A stretch of DNA of 64,000 bases from an uncultured Candidatus Melainabacteria bacterium (GTDB taxonomy: Bacteria > Cyanobacteriota > Vampirovibrionia > Gastranaerophilales > Gastranaerophilaceae). Both the position numbers and the translations under genes were made by a program. Numbering within the stretch: position 1 is the first letter of the stretch; each line of letters starts with the position of its first letter. Below the pieces are notes generated by a model that ran no database searches, had not been told where the DNA came from, and was given only the letters and a program-made list of their open reading frames with translations. Below are positions 40,776 to 49,933 of this stretch, one piece after another. The stretch lies in contig CAKUZW010000002.1 in the NCBI GenBank assembly GCA_934718135.1, positions 186,001-250,000 of the forward strand. The letters are read 5' to 3'.

Positions 40776-43211
40776 TTACTTTTTAGTAGGAATTCTCATT
40801 CCGTAGAAAGATCTCCAAACGAAGAACAATGCGATGATTAAGAATACAACACCTGCAATAGGAGCAACTTGTCTGAATGCTTCACTGATTGCAATTTCCA
40901 TTGCTAACAAACCAAACAATGTTGTAAATTTAATGATTGGGTTCATTGCAACAGAAGATGTATCTTTGAATGGATCACCAACTGTATCACCAACAACAGT
41001 TGCATCGTGAAGTGGTGTTCCTTTTTCTTTTAGGTCAACTTCAACGATTTTCTTAGCGTTATCCCAACATCCACCGGCATTTGCCATAAATACAGCTTGG
41101 AACAAACCAAATACTGCAATTGCGATTAGGTAACTTACAAAGAATGATACAGGTCTGTTTGCTAATAGTGGGTCTTTAGCAATAACAGGTGCTGACAAGC
41201 AAGCAAGTGCTAAAGCAAAAGCAAACAATGAAATAAAGATATTAATCATACCTTTTTGTGCGTATTGAGTACAAATCTTAACAACTTCTTTTGAATTTGA
41301 AAGATTTGCAGATTTGGAAGATTCATCATCTAATTTGATATTGTCTTTGATGTATTCAGTAGCTCTATAAGCACCTGTCGTAACAGCTTGCATTGAAGCA
41401 CCACTGAACCAATAAATAACAGCACCACCTGCTAACAAACCTAACAATGTGTAAGGGTTAAGCAAGTTCAAAATATCTTCCGGTCTGATATTTAATGTAT
41501 TTTGAATAACCAAAATCAAAGAGAAAATCATTGTAGTAGCACCAACAACTGCTGTACCGATAAGAACCGGTTTAGAAGTTGCTTTGAATGTGTTACCAGC
41601 ACCATCATTTTCTTCCAAGAATTGTTTAGCATTTTCAAAATCAGCATCAAAGCCATATTGTTCTTTGATTTCTTCTTTCACATTTGGAATATCTTCAATC
41701 AAAGATAATTCATAAACAGATTGAGCATTATCAGTTACAGGACCGTAAGAGTCAACGGCAATTGTAACAGGTCCCATTCCTAAGAAACCGAATGCAACCA
41801 AACCAAATGCAAATACTGATGAATAAATCATTACATCAGCAGGAATATGAATACTTGCAACATAAGCAAGACCCATTAATAATACGATAACCGCACCAAT
41901 CCAGAAGCCTGAGAAGTTACCAGAAACAATACCTGAAAGGATTGTTAAAGAAGCTCCGCCTTCACGAGAAGCTGTAACAACTTCTTCTGTGTGAAGAGCT
42001 TTTGGAGAAGTGAATATTTTTGTAAATTCAGGAATCAATGCTGCACCCAAAGTACCGCAAGAAATGATTGCTGATAATACTAACCATAACTTACCGCCCA
42101 TAGGAGCCAATAACCAGTGGCTTACGCCAAAAGTCATAATGATTGATAAAATTGAAGTTAACCAAACAAGATTTGTTAATGGTTTTTCAAAATCGAATTT
42201 TGCAGTTGCTTTTGCGTAGAAACTATCAATAACATTGTTAATCCAGTAAGCAACAACTGAAGTTACAATCATCAAATATCTCATAACGAAAATCCAAGTC
42301 AATAATTGAACTTGGTATTCAGGTTTTACACCTAACAAGATGAATGAAACAAGAGCAACACCTGTTACACCGTAAGTTTCAAAACCATCTGCTGTAGGTC
42401 CGATAGAATCACCGGCGTTATCACCTGTACAATCGGCAATTACACCAGGGTTTCTAGGGTCATCTTCTTTAATACCGAATTGAATTTTCATCAAATCAGA
42501 TCCGATATCGGCAATTTTTGTAAAAATACCACCTGCAACTCGAAGAGCAGAAGCACCTAAAGATTCACCGATAGCAAAACCGATGAAACAAGCACCTGCC
42601 AAGTGTCCAGGAACGAATAACAAAATTGTTAACATCAAAATCAATTCAATTGATACAAGGCAAACACCGATTGACATCCCTGCTTTTAGAGGAATATTCA
42701 AAATATTTAGAGGATTACCTTTTAATGATGCGAAAGCGGTTCTAGCATTAGCCAAAGTGTTCATTCTGATACCGAACCAAGCTACAGCATAAGAACCTAA
42801 AATACCGATTACTGACCAAGCTAAGATGATTGCAACGTCAGCAACTGGCATTTTTTGTAAATATCCGAAGTAAAATGCGATACATAAACCGATTAATACT
42901 TCTAAGCAAAATAAAAATTTACCTTGTTGAACAAGATAAGTTTTACAAGTTTCAAAAATAGTGTTTCCTACATCAGCCATAGCTGCGTGAACATCTAGTT
43001 TTTTGACTCTCATAAATTCAATGAATCCGAAAATCAAGCCTGCAAATGAAACCACGATACCAACAACAAGAAGTGTGAAGTAAAAAGGATTGGCAGCTTT
43101 GATACTCGGAACCACTAAATCTGCTTCACTTGCAAGAGCAGGTGAAATTCCAAGAAGCATAACGACAAACAATGCCATTAATGCCATTGGTGAAGTAAAC
43201 TTTTTAATCAT
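40776..43211 (-). CDS. hppA: Membrane-bound proton-translocating pyrophosphatase
   Basis: 811 aa, about 16 transmembrane helices. Pyrophosphate-binding motifs: EDDPRNPGVIADCTGDNAGD, then DSIGPTADGFETYG; VDSYGPVTDNAQSVYE; and GDTVGDPFKDTSSVAMNP. These belong to the divergent PTADGFE branch. The position that separates cation classes reads GNTFKATSK, with Lys where K+-independent enzymes have Lys and K+-dependent ones Ala, suggesting a K+-independent H+ pump. It hydrolyses PPi in the cytosol to energise the membrane. GGAGAGAAAT precedes the ATG. The N terminus has a signal-like helix. Confidence 0.95.
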   Translation of the reverse strand: MIKKFTSPMALMALFVVMLLGISPALASEADLVVPSIKAANPFYFTLLVVGIVVSFAGLIFGFIEFMRVKKLDVHAAMADVGNTIFETCKTYLVQQGKFLFCLEVLIGLCIAFYFGYLQKMPVADVAIILAWSVIGILGSYAVAWFGIRMNTLANARTAFASLKGNPLNILNIPLKAGMSIGVCLVSIELILMLTILLFVPGHLAGACFIGFAIGESLGASALRVAGGIFTKIADIGSDLMKIQFGIKEDDPRNPGVIADCTGDNAGDSIGPTADGFETYGVTGVALVSFILLGVKPEYQVQLLTWIFVMRYLMIVTSVVAYWINNVIDSFYAKATAKFDFEKPLTNLVWLTSILSIIMTFGVSHWLLAPMGGKLWLVLSAIISCGTLGAALIPEFTKIFTSPKALHTEEVVTASREGGASLTILSGIVSGNFSGFWIGAVIVLLMGLAYVASIHIPADVMIYSSVFAFGLVAFGFLGMGPVTIAVDSYGPVTDNAQSVYELSLIEDIPNVKEEIKEQYGFDADFENAKQFLEENDGAGNTFKATSKPVLIGTAVVGATTMIFSLILVIQNTLNIRPEDILNLLNPYTLLGLLAGGAVIYWFSGASMQAVTTGAYRATEYIKDNIKLDDESSKSANLSNSKEVVKICTQYAQKGMINIFISLFAFALALACLSAPVIAKDPLLANRPVSFFVSYLIAIAVFGLFQAVFMANAGGCWDNAKKIVEVDLKEKGTPLHDATVVGDTVGDPFKDTSSVAMNPIIKFTTLFGLLAMEIAISEAFRQVAPIAGVVFLIIALFFVWRSFYGMRIPTKK

Positions 43212-43338
43212 ATTTCTCTCCTTTATTCAAAGTTTGTTCACTTTTTTATTATATATGATAAATAGAATTTTAACAATTTTTTTTACATATTTTATATGAT
43301 TATTTACTTCTTTTTATAAATTTGCTACCATATAGATT

Positions 43339-43656
43339 ATGGATAGCTTTTTAAGAAAAATTTGGGTCGTTTTATTTGCTTTTATGATATTTGGAATGTT
43401 AGCTTGGGTACCTGTCGGAAAGTATCAAAGAGCTTATATGGCAGAATTTCACAGAATTAAAGCAAAACCGCAAAAAAGAATTGAAGAAACCTACAAAATG
43501 ATAGATGCAATCGAAGATGGAGCAGAAATACCACAACAACCTCAAATTGCCCAAAATCCGCCACAACCGCCAAAACCAATAAACAAAGGGAAACGAAAGC
43601 CATTTTTTATCAGAGATAAAAGAGATGCAAGGATTTTATATCCATATAAGGACTAA
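43339..43656 (+). CDS. Small membrane-anchored protein
   Basis: 105 aa. An N-terminal transmembrane helix (VVLFAFMIFGMLAWVPVG, ~9-28) is followed by a basic, Pro/Gln-rich tail (PQQPQIAQNPPQPPKPINK) and KRKPFFIRDKRDARILYPY. No family recognised. It lies divergent from hppA and overlaps the next leftward gene's stop by 4 nt. May interact with envelope or nucleic acid through its basic tail. Confidence 0.6.
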   Translation: MDSFLRKIWVVLFAFMIFGMLAWVPVGKYQRAYMAEFHRIKAKPQKRIEETYKMIDAIEDGAEIPQQPQIAQNPPQPPKPINKGKRKPFFIRDKRDARILYPYKD

Positions 43657-44510
43657 TAAATATAAGCATTTTCAGTTAATCTGATTTCAAAACCGGTTCC
43701 AGCGGGGATAGACAAACTTCCACCTTTTGAGAAAAATCCTGTTACAGGAGAAACAACCGTTGTCACTGCATATCCAACCCAACCAACAACAGTCGGAACA
43801 GGTGAAATTATAACTCCAATCGGATTGCTTGCAAGCTTGTTAGATGTTTTTCGAGTTTTGTTATAAAAATTTTCACCTTTATCTATTTGCTTGCCGACAT
43901 TATCCCAATATTGATGCTTACCTTTTATGTTATTTAAAAAGATATTTTTCGCATTAGCTTTTGTAATTCTTGCTTTTACAGGAAAATTCTTCCCGTTATA
44001 TGTCATACTTGAAATTTTTATTACAACAAGTCCACCATTTCCACTAACTTGAGGGCGATGAGAATTTGAAATTGTCCCATGAAAAACTGTACCTCTTGGA
44101 ATTGTCAGCCCGTTTTTATAAACAGGAGCAGTTGAAGTAAAAGATACCGAACTTCCAACAGATGACCAATCAGAAATCTTTTGATTTGATTTAACTTCAA
44201 AAGTCGTCCAAGCAGATAATTTTTTACCACTTTTTATTGTAGTTGGCGTAACCTGTGGAGTGGAAAAAGTTGTATAAGTCGGAGTTGTTTTGGGGACAGT
44301 TGTTGTCGAAGTTGTCTGACTTACAGGCTTTGTCTGAACATTGTCAACTTTTGGAAGCGGTGGCAAAACAGCATTTTCTAACTTTGAAGAATCATATTTT
44401 TTCCGAATTTCTTCATCTACAGACATATCAAGTTCCAGTGACAAAACAGGTAATGCCACAATTTGAAACATCAATACAAACAAAAACAATTTGAAAAATT
44501 TATTTCCCAC
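43653..44510 (-). CDS. Exported beta-rich protein, unknown
   Basis: 285 aa with a signal peptide (FFKLFLFVLMFQIVALPVLS). A Thr/Pro-rich linker (residues ~58-90) precedes a globular region with LTIPRGTVFHGTI and GGLVVIKISSMTYNGKNFP, resembling the beta-domain style of VirB10/TraB-like surface proteins (GT-x-F, then beta strands), and it ends IPAGTGFEIRLTENAYIY. Periplasmic or outer-membrane location is inferred. Its start overlaps the DUF805 gene's end by 11 nt, so they are co-transcribed. Confidence 0.65.
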   Translation of the reverse strand: MGNKFFKLFLFVLMFQIVALPVLSLELDMSVDEEIRKKYDSSKLENAVLPPLPKVDNVQTKPVSQTTSTTTVPKTTPTYTTFSTPQVTPTTIKSGKKLSAWTTFEVKSNQKISDWSSVGSSVSFTSTAPVYKNGLTIPRGTVFHGTISNSHRPQVSGNGGLVVIKISSMTYNGKNFPVKARITKANAKNIFLNNIKGKHQYWDNVGKQIDKGENFYNKTRKTSNKLASNPIGVIISPVPTVVGWVGYAVTTVVSPVTGFFSKGGSLSIPAGTGFEIRLTENAYIY

Positions 44511-44910
44511 TTATTTTACCTTTCGCAAATATCAACACAAGATAAAATACTAAAATTGCAATCGGGAATAAGAACAAACAAATGAAAGAAATAGCAAAAA
44601 TTCCAACATTTATCCAAAAACCTTTGTGCAAATCTCCGACTATATCCCACAATCTTTTGGTATAATTTACAAAATTCAAATACAATATAGGAAAACCAAA
44701 AACAATCGCAAAAATTGTAAGCAAAACAATAAATCCATTTGGATTATTCATCAAAATATAAAATAAATAATAAAGAGCAATTGCAATTAAATGAAAGGCA
44801 AAAATTATTATTGAATTCACAAAAAATTTAAGTTTGCTAATTGGCATATCAAACTTAAATAAACTTGCCCTTGAATCATCAAATTCAATAGTTGGTTGAT
44901 TTTCTTCCAT
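44500..44910 (-). CDS. DUF805-like membrane protein
   Basis: 136 aa from ATG 44910 (MEENQPTIEFDD), chosen because TGGAGGGCT precedes it; the upstream ATG lacks an RBS. Four hydrophobic helices; YTKRLWDIVGDLHKGFWIN corresponds to the conserved RL.D.G..gwW region of DUF805. Inner-membrane protein of unknown activity. In an operon with the exported beta-rich protein. Confidence 0.75.
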   Translation of the reverse strand: MEENQPTIEFDDSRASLFKFDMPISKLKFFVNSIIIFAFHLIAIALYYLFYILMNNPNGFIVLLTIFAIVFGFPILYLNFVNYTKRLWDIVGDLHKGFWINVGIFAISFICLFLFPIAILVFYLVLIFAKGKISGK

Positions 44911-45020
44911 TAGCCCTCCATTTTTATTTAGTATAACCTTATCATTTATTTTTAATATTAGCAAGAATTAGTTAAGATAAACTTAACTAATTCTCAAAAG
45001 ATTTTTTATCGCTATTTACC

Positions 45021-45470
45021 TTACCAAGATAAATATCTTATTGTTGCAGCAACATTTGTAGCAGCATTAATCACATTTGCGGCAGTATTTACACCTGCAT
45101 AATCATCTCGAACAACAACTGTAGTAGCAGGAGCAACTGTTTCGTCATAAGGAGAATAAGAATATGATGTGTAATAAACTCTTGGATAATAAGATGAATA
45201 ATAATATGGTCTATACATAGGTATAGGTCTAATCATCGGAGGAGGCGGCGGAACCGGTCGTCCTGCCATGTGCATAGGAGGTCGTCCCATTGGTGGCCGC
45301 ATCATACCGCCTCCCATTGGCGGATGTCCACCCATTGGAGGTCTACCCATATAAACACCACCATGCATAGGTGGCTTGCCCATTCCTCCTCCAGATGGCG
45401 GCGGAGCTGCAAAACACGCTGCAGAACTGAATATTAAAGCCAACGCAAAAATCCATAATCCCTTTTTCAT
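45021..45470 (-). CDS. Secreted Gly/Pro/Met/His-rich protein
   Basis: 149 aa with a signal peptide (GLWIFALALIFSSAACFA). Residues ~22-75 are low complexity: GGMGKPPMHGGVYMGRPPM and GGHPPMGGGMMRPPMGRPPM repeats, then a Tyr-rich YRPYYYSSYYPRVYYTS tract. Met/His richness could bind metals; the Tyr tract suggests an envelope structural protein. No domain. GGAGAAAAGTC precedes the ATG. Confidence 0.7.
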   Translation of the reverse strand: MKKGLWIFALALIFSSAACFAAPPPSGGGMGKPPMHGGVYMGRPPMGGHPPMGGGMMRPPMGRPPMHMAGRPVPPPPPMIRPIPMYRPYYYSSYYPRVYYTSYSYSPYDETVAPATTVVVRDDYAGVNTAANVINAATNVAATIRYLSW

Positions 45471-45544
45471 GACTTTTCTCCTATTTTACTTCACATGTTT
45501 ATAACGATTATAAATATAAAAAGTTCAAAATTTTGCCACTAATT

Positions 45545-45766
45545 CTATTTTTCTAAATGAAAATATAATTTGTCCGGAGAAAAAATAACTTGGTATTTAT
45601 CAGGTGCAAAATAATTTTTTACAAAGTCAATCACTTCATCTCTTACACCTTCATCAAATGAAAAAGACTGCAAACTGCAACCATCATGAACATGCATTTT
45701 TATCCCAAATTTTTCGTTTATTTTTTCTTTTAAATCAACTATTCTAAATAAATCTATAATTACCAT
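45545..45766 (-). CDS. Small hypothetical protein (73 aa)
   Basis: Begins MVIIDLFRIVDLKEKINEKF; alpha/beta composition with a single His-rich turn (KMHVHDGCSLQSF). AAGAGGTGCGGAT precedes the ATG. The region DEGVRDEVIDFVKNYFAP would be a helix packing on a small sheet. No family recognised; soluble. Confidence 0.6.
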   Translation of the reverse strand: MVIIDLFRIVDLKEKINEKFGIKMHVHDGCSLQSFSFDEGVRDEVIDFVKNYFAPDKYQVIFSPDKLYFHLEK

Positions 45767-45894
45767 ATCCGCACCTCTTTCTTATCATTCTACAACAGAA
45801 AAATATTAAAAATTGTTAATCTCAATAAAAAATTTTAGCAATTAATATTTTTACAAATGTTTAAGTAGAAAAAAGAAAAGGAGAAAAGAATAAC

Positions 45895-46428
45895 ATGCAA
45901 TTACAAGCAAATACCCCACAAACCAGTTCATTAAATTTTGGATCCAGATTTGTTAGAACTAAAGATTTACGTAAAGCATTTGAAGAAATAAAATATGAAA
46001 ATGTCCAAGATCAACGCCAATTTGTTAATGCTCTAAAAGCAGTCCTAAATGACGGGCAAAATGATGTAATTAAACTATCAAGCCAAAGTTCTGAAGGACG
46101 TTTGCATGTAAATGGCAAATTATATAAAAACGGATCCCATTGGATAAATTGGAATGGTACTAAAGAAGGAATAAGAAATGAGTTGATTAATTTTGCAGAA
46201 AAAGAAAAAGGAGTTGCAAGAGTTTTTAAATTTGATTCTCTATCAAAAGACGAAGCAAATTCAATTAAAGATTTGGTTAATGAATTAAAATCTTTAAAAC
46301 CTACAAATAAAAATTTCTTTTCGAATATAAATTCAATACAAAGTAGAATGCAATCAGAAATAAAATATTTTTTATTAAACGAATTAGAGAGATTACAAAA
46401 AGAAATCTTTAGCATTAAGAAAAAATAG
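45895..46428 (+). CDS. FG-tag protein, unknown
   Basis: 177 aa. Begins MQLQANTPQTSSLNFGSRF, carrying the Asn/Thr/Ser stretch ending in FG that other small proteins here share. The remainder is helical and basic with RLHVNGKLYKNGSHWINW and a coiled-coil C terminus (LKSLKPTNKNFFSNINSIQ). AAAGGAGAAAAGAATAAC supplies an RBS. No known domain. Followed by a strong hairpin. Confidence 0.65.
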   Translation: MQLQANTPQTSSLNFGSRFVRTKDLRKAFEEIKYENVQDQRQFVNALKAVLNDGQNDVIKLSSQSSEGRLHVNGKLYKNGSHWINWNGTKEGIRNELINFAEKEKGVARVFKFDSLSKDEANSIKDLVNELKSLKPTNKNFFSNINSIQSRMQSEIKYFLLNELERLQKEIFSIKKK

Positions 46429-46442
46429 AGATTTAAAGTTTA

Positions 46443-46472
46443 CAAGGGTGGGCTCTAATGAGCCCACCCTTG
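46443..46472. terminator. Perfect 13-bp hairpin
   Basis: CAAGGGTGGGCTC (46443-46455) pairs with GAGCCCACCCTTG (46460-46472) around TAAT. Acts as terminator for the FG-tag gene and resembles the GGGCT hairpins of repeat family C. Confidence 0.75.
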
Positions 46473-46569
46473 TTGCTATAGCAATACGGCATTCTGAAAA
46501 ATTTGAAATAAAGGGGATCTATGAGAGATTTAAAGGGAATAAGGAAAAAGGAAATAAGTTCGTTACACT

Positions 46570-46836
46570 TTTATGTCATTCTGAAAACTTAGAAAATTTG
46601 TAAGGAAGTTTGAGCACTAAATTTTCTTGCTATTCAGAATCTATCAATGTTGATTTAAATTAAGGAAATAAAATCTCCTTAGAGTTAATAAGAAAGTAGG
46701 TTGGGCTTTCTAGCCCAACATTGAAAATTACAAATCAAATGGATAGACCCTGAATCAGCTAACGGCTACGCCGACGCATACGGACTCACACGTTTCGCCA
46801 TAGCTCAACGGTTCGCTTTGTAAAGTTCAGGGTGAC
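46570..46836 (+). repeat. Intergenic repeat family A, copy 3, with inserted hairpin repeat
   Basis: Matches 34336-34530 at both ends (GTCATTCTGAAAACTTAGAA and GGATAGACCCTGAATCAGC... TTCAGGGTGACA). Between GATTTAAAT and ATCAAATGGATAGA it carries about 65 extra bp including GTAGGTTGGGC...GCCCAACATT, a copy of the family C hairpin. Confidence 0.75.
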
Positions 46837-46849
46837 AACACTGAAATTA

Positions 46850-46976
46850 CACGTCATCCTGAGGGTGATAACCCGAAGGATCTATGTGCACTTGGAAGTA
46901 GATTCTTCGCTCACGCTCGCATTAAACGGATACGACTACGTCTTAATGCTTGAGCTCGCATAGCTCAGAATGACGT
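46850..46976 (+). repeat. Intergenic repeat family E, copy 2
   Basis: AGATTCTTCGC, CTCGCATTAAACGGATACG and terminal GCTCAGAATGACG match 33819-33897. The section 46473-47056 otherwise holds only purine-tract repeats and no gene. Confidence 0.7.
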
Positions 46977-47056
46977 AATTAATAAAAGCGTAAAGAACTT
47001 AATGCTTTAATGCCTTCCTTAACAAACTTATTTCCATTATCCCTTAAACTTAAAAA

Positions 47057-47779
47057 TTATATTTGATAATCTATTCCATGCTTCGCAAACAATTCATTAT
47101 AAAAATCTCTATTTTCAATAACAGACTCTTTGCGTAGTTCCATACCCATTCCATATTCAAATGGGTAGGCTTTGTATCCCTCTTTTGAATTTAGGGCTTT
47201 TTCTATATATTGTTTTGCAATTTCATTGGTCTTTGCAATTGCGTCTCTTTGCTCTTCAGGAGATTGCGTTTTTCGCAACTTTTCAAGAAGGCTTTTTGCT
47301 TTCGCAGATAACGCCGTCATTATACCATTATCAGGATTTTCTGCCATTGATTTTAGAGCTTCATCCCTATCTTTAAAAGTCTCTATCGCCGGTTGGAATT
47401 TATATTTTGAATGAAAATATATGGCTGTATCTTTGGAATAAATTTTTATTTTTTGCATATTATTTTCAAACATTTCAACTATGCTCGAAAGCCTCAAAAG
47501 TTCACCCAAATTAAAACCTTTTTGCCGAAGTTCCGGAGATACTCGAATGCTATACCCAAAGACATTTTTATAGAAATCTTCAAAAGAAAATATTTCGTAC
47601 CCCAATATCTTCTTCTTATTATCCCTAAGCTCTGTAACATAACACTCCGAAACGTCTGCATACCTATCTGTATGAAGATTTAAATCACCCAAAATTTTGT
47701 TGTGAGAGACAATATCACACAATTTTCGATCTTCATTAAGATAGTATGGTGTTATTTTCGGTGGTATCAGTTTTATCAT
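47057..47779 (-). CDS. GNAT-like fold protein, chromosomal paralogue
   Basis: 240 aa. Residues ~82-112 (SIRVSPELRQKGFNLGELL, then RLSSIVEMFENNMQKIKIY) match the acetyl-CoA pyrophosphate loop and helix of GNATs. It ends FYNELFAKHGIDYQI, the same tail as the island protein at 28054. A helical insert with QSPEEQRDAIAKTNEIAKQ separates them. Acetylation target unknown. It follows the next leftward gene by 1 nt, indicating an operon with the FG-tag gene 47781-48503. Confidence 0.7.
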   Translation of the reverse strand: MIKLIPPKITPYYLNEDRKLCDIVSHNKILGDLNLHTDRYADVSECYVTELRDNKKKILGYEIFSFEDFYKNVFGYSIRVSPELRQKGFNLGELLRLSSIVEMFENNMQKIKIYSKDTAIYFHSKYKFQPAIETFKDRDEALKSMAENPDNGIMTALSAKAKSLLEKLRKTQSPEEQRDAIAKTNEIAKQYIEKALNSKEGYKAYPFEYGMGMELRKESVIENRDFYNELFAKHGIDYQI

Positions 47780-47780
47780 A

Positions 47781-48503
47781 TTACAAGTCCAAATAGTTAT
47801 GCATAATATCCTTAAACGGTTTTACTGTTTCCTCATAAATGTAGGTTCCTACCGTTACTACATCGTCAGGATCGTATTCGTCATAGTGATTTGCAGTATA
47901 AGTTGAGGTTGTTTTTTTAGGTTTTGCTTCGGTTTCTTTTTGTTTTCCGGCATTTAATTCTTTAATATATTCAGTTATTTTTTCTTTTAAAGTCTTTTTA
48001 TGATAATTACGTTTAAAACTTGTAAATTCTGAAACATCTTCTTTAAATGCTTTATATGTTTCTGTCCTTGCTTTCTCATCGAATTTTGCGTTTTTTGAGG
48101 CAGGTTCTTTAAAATCAGTTAGGAATTTTTTCAAATATTCAAACATCTTAGCATCAAAAATTTTCCACTGCTCTTTTTTAGGCATATCATAAAAATGAGT
48201 AGAAGTTTCTTTTTCAACACAATGTTGAACAACCTTATGCTGCAAGCAATGTTCACGATTGACTCCTTTTACACTTGATAAAATTTGCATATCTTTACGC
48301 CAAAAGTGAAGATCGGAATTATATATTCCAACATTATCGTATTTTCTTGTTCCTATATAAAATCTATCGGAATTATCTCCAATTTTTTTTGCCAATTGTT
48401 TCAATTGGGACTTTTGTTTTAGCGAAAAACATTTTCCTTTATCTACAAAAATTAACTTTGCACCAAATGTTTGAGAGGTATTATTGTTATTTGTTATTTG
48501 CAT
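47781..48503 (-). CDS. FG-tag protein, unknown
   Basis: 240 aa. Begins MQITNNNNTSQTFGAKLIF: Asn/Thr-rich N terminus ending in TFGA. Middle region SSVKGVNREHCLQHKVVQHC and basic helices follow, with low-complexity AKPKKTTSTYTANHYDEYD near residue 200. No signal peptide or known domain. GGAGAAATAAAATTTA precedes the ATG. Leads an operon with the GNAT-like gene. Confidence 0.65.
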   Translation of the reverse strand: MQITNNNNTSQTFGAKLIFVDKGKCFSLKQKSQLKQLAKKIGDNSDRFYIGTRKYDNVGIYNSDLHFWRKDMQILSSVKGVNREHCLQHKVVQHCVEKETSTHFYDMPKKEQWKIFDAKMFEYLKKFLTDFKEPASKNAKFDEKARTETYKAFKEDVSEFTSFKRNYHKKTLKEKITEYIKELNAGKQKETEAKPKKTTSTYTANHYDEYDPDDVVTVGTYIYEETVKPFKDIMHNYLDL

Positions 48504-48565
48504 TAAATTTTATTTCTCCTCTTTTAATATTTTAATAAATATTCTTCCTGTTGTTCTAAAAATTA

Positions 48566-48997
48566 TTATGCATCAATATCTAATCCATTAATTTGAGCTT
48601 TATTAAAAAAATCGTCATCTGTTGCTTTTGGCATTTTAGCAAGTTCTTCATTTAAATCATTTATACGATTTGCTCTAAATTCAGCTCTTTCAAGATATCC
48701 AAATTTGCTGGGGAATATTCTGCTTTGAGAAAAAACAGCATTATCTAACGGATTATCACTATTATCAACAACAATAGCTTCTAAAGCATTTCTATTCCCG
48801 CTTTGCTGAATAATTATATTAACAGGGTTCTCTTCTTGTCTTTTGATAATTTTGCTAAGTTCCGTAAAATATTCTGCATATTCGCTTGGAGTTAGTTTTA
48901 AGGTTTGTTTTTTTATAATTGGTAATGCTGAGTCATGAATTTTTACAGCCATTCCAAATTTTGGAGATTGTGAGTTTGGTTTAAAATTTACGTTCAT
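48566..48997 (-). CDS. FG-tag protein, unknown
   Basis: 143 aa. Begins MNVNFKPNSQSPKFGMAVK, again a polar N terminus ending in FG. Helical; LKLTPSEYAEYFTELSKII and VNIIIQQSGNRNALEAIVV suggest a small alpha/beta domain. AAAAGGAAAC precedes the ATG. Adjacent to other FG-tag genes, pointing to a lineage-specific cluster. Confidence 0.65.
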   Translation of the reverse strand: MNVNFKPNSQSPKFGMAVKIHDSALPIIKKQTLKLTPSEYAEYFTELSKIIKRQEENPVNIIIQQSGNRNALEAIVVDNSDNPLDNAVFSQSRIFPSKFGYLERAEFRANRINDLNEELAKMPKATDDDFFNKAQINGLDIDA

Positions 48998-49086
48998 ATT
49001 GTTTCCTTTTTAGTATTAAAATATATTTTAATATAATAAAGCGTGTAAAAATAAAATTTGCTAAATGTTTCTGCTAAACTTTTTAT

Positions 49087-49530
49087 ATGGAATTTATTAT
49101 TAGAAAAATCAATAAATCGGATAAAAGTGAAATTATTTCAATGATGAAGGAATTCTACTCCTCTCCTGCAGTGTTAACAAATGGAAGTCTTGAAATTTTT
49201 CAAACGGATTTTGATGCGTGTTTAGATAAGAATAACCCGTTTTTAGAAGGATATATTTTTGAAAGCGAAAAAATTGTTATAGGTTATGCCATGTTAGCGA
49301 AGAGTTTTTCTACAGAATTTGGCAAAAATTGTATTTGGTTAGAGGACTTGTTCATAAAATCAGAATACCGCGGGAATGGAATTATCCCAAAATTTTTGAA
49401 TTTTGTAAAACAACAATATCCGAACACGATTTTTAAACTGGAAGTAGAAAAAGAAAATACTCATGCGGTGCATGTTTATCAAAAATGCGGATTTAAATTT
49501 TTAGAATATTTTGAAATGCAACGAGATTGA
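49087..49530 (+). CDS. GNAT family N-acetyltransferase
   Basis: 147 aa, complete GNAT fold: IRKINKSDKSEIISMMKEF (beta1-alpha1), IWLEDLFIKSEYRGNGIIP (beta4 and acetyl-CoA P-loop YRGNGI) and LEVEKENTHAVHVYQKCGF (motif B). Uses acetyl-CoA to acetylate a small amine or protein; substrate not predictable. Monocistronic with no RBS visible close to the ATG. Confidence 0.88.
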   Translation: MEFIIRKINKSDKSEIISMMKEFYSSPAVLTNGSLEIFQTDFDACLDKNNPFLEGYIFESEKIVIGYAMLAKSFSTEFGKNCIWLEDLFIKSEYRGNGIIPKFLNFVKQQYPNTIFKLEVEKENTHAVHVYQKCGFKFLEYFEMQRD

Positions 49531-49624
49531 TATTCTAATTTCACCCAAAATAAATTATACTTTTTTCTAATTAAAACTCCATTTCAATCTTTTATAATAA
49601 CAAAGAATGAAAGGAGTATGAATT

Positions 49625-49906
49625 ATGAAAAATGAAGAAAAAGAAATGCTAAAAGAACAATTGCACGAAAAGATTGACGAAGCAAAAGAAAAAATGCATG
49701 ACGCCAAAGAAGACGTGAAAGAAGGTGTCGAAAAAATCAAAGAAAAGGCTGAAGAACTGAAAGCTGACACCCATAATGCATTAGAACACGCCAAAATATC
49801 AGCCGTTGATTTGAAACGTGATTTCAAGGAAAAACTTGAAAAGGTAAAAGATAAAATTGTGAATAGGGTAGAAAAAGAAGATGATGAAGAAGCTAAAACT
49901 TCCTAA
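49625..49906 (+). CDS. Small charged helical (LEA/YtxH-like) protein
   Basis: 93 aa, almost entirely Lys/Glu/Asp/Ala helix with 11-residue-like periodicity (EKIDEAKEKMHDAKEDVKEG, then VEKIKEKAEELK). Resembles LEA-type or YtxH/apolipoprotein-like stress proteins; no enzyme motif. AAAGGAGTATGAATT precedes the ATG. Followed by a strong terminator. Confidence 0.7.
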   Translation: MKNEEKEMLKEQLHEKIDEAKEKMHDAKEDVKEGVEKIKEKAEELKADTHNALEHAKISAVDLKRDFKEKLEKVKDKIVNRVEKEDDEEAKTS

Positions 49907-49933
49907 ATCTGTAGAATACTAAAAGAATAGAGA

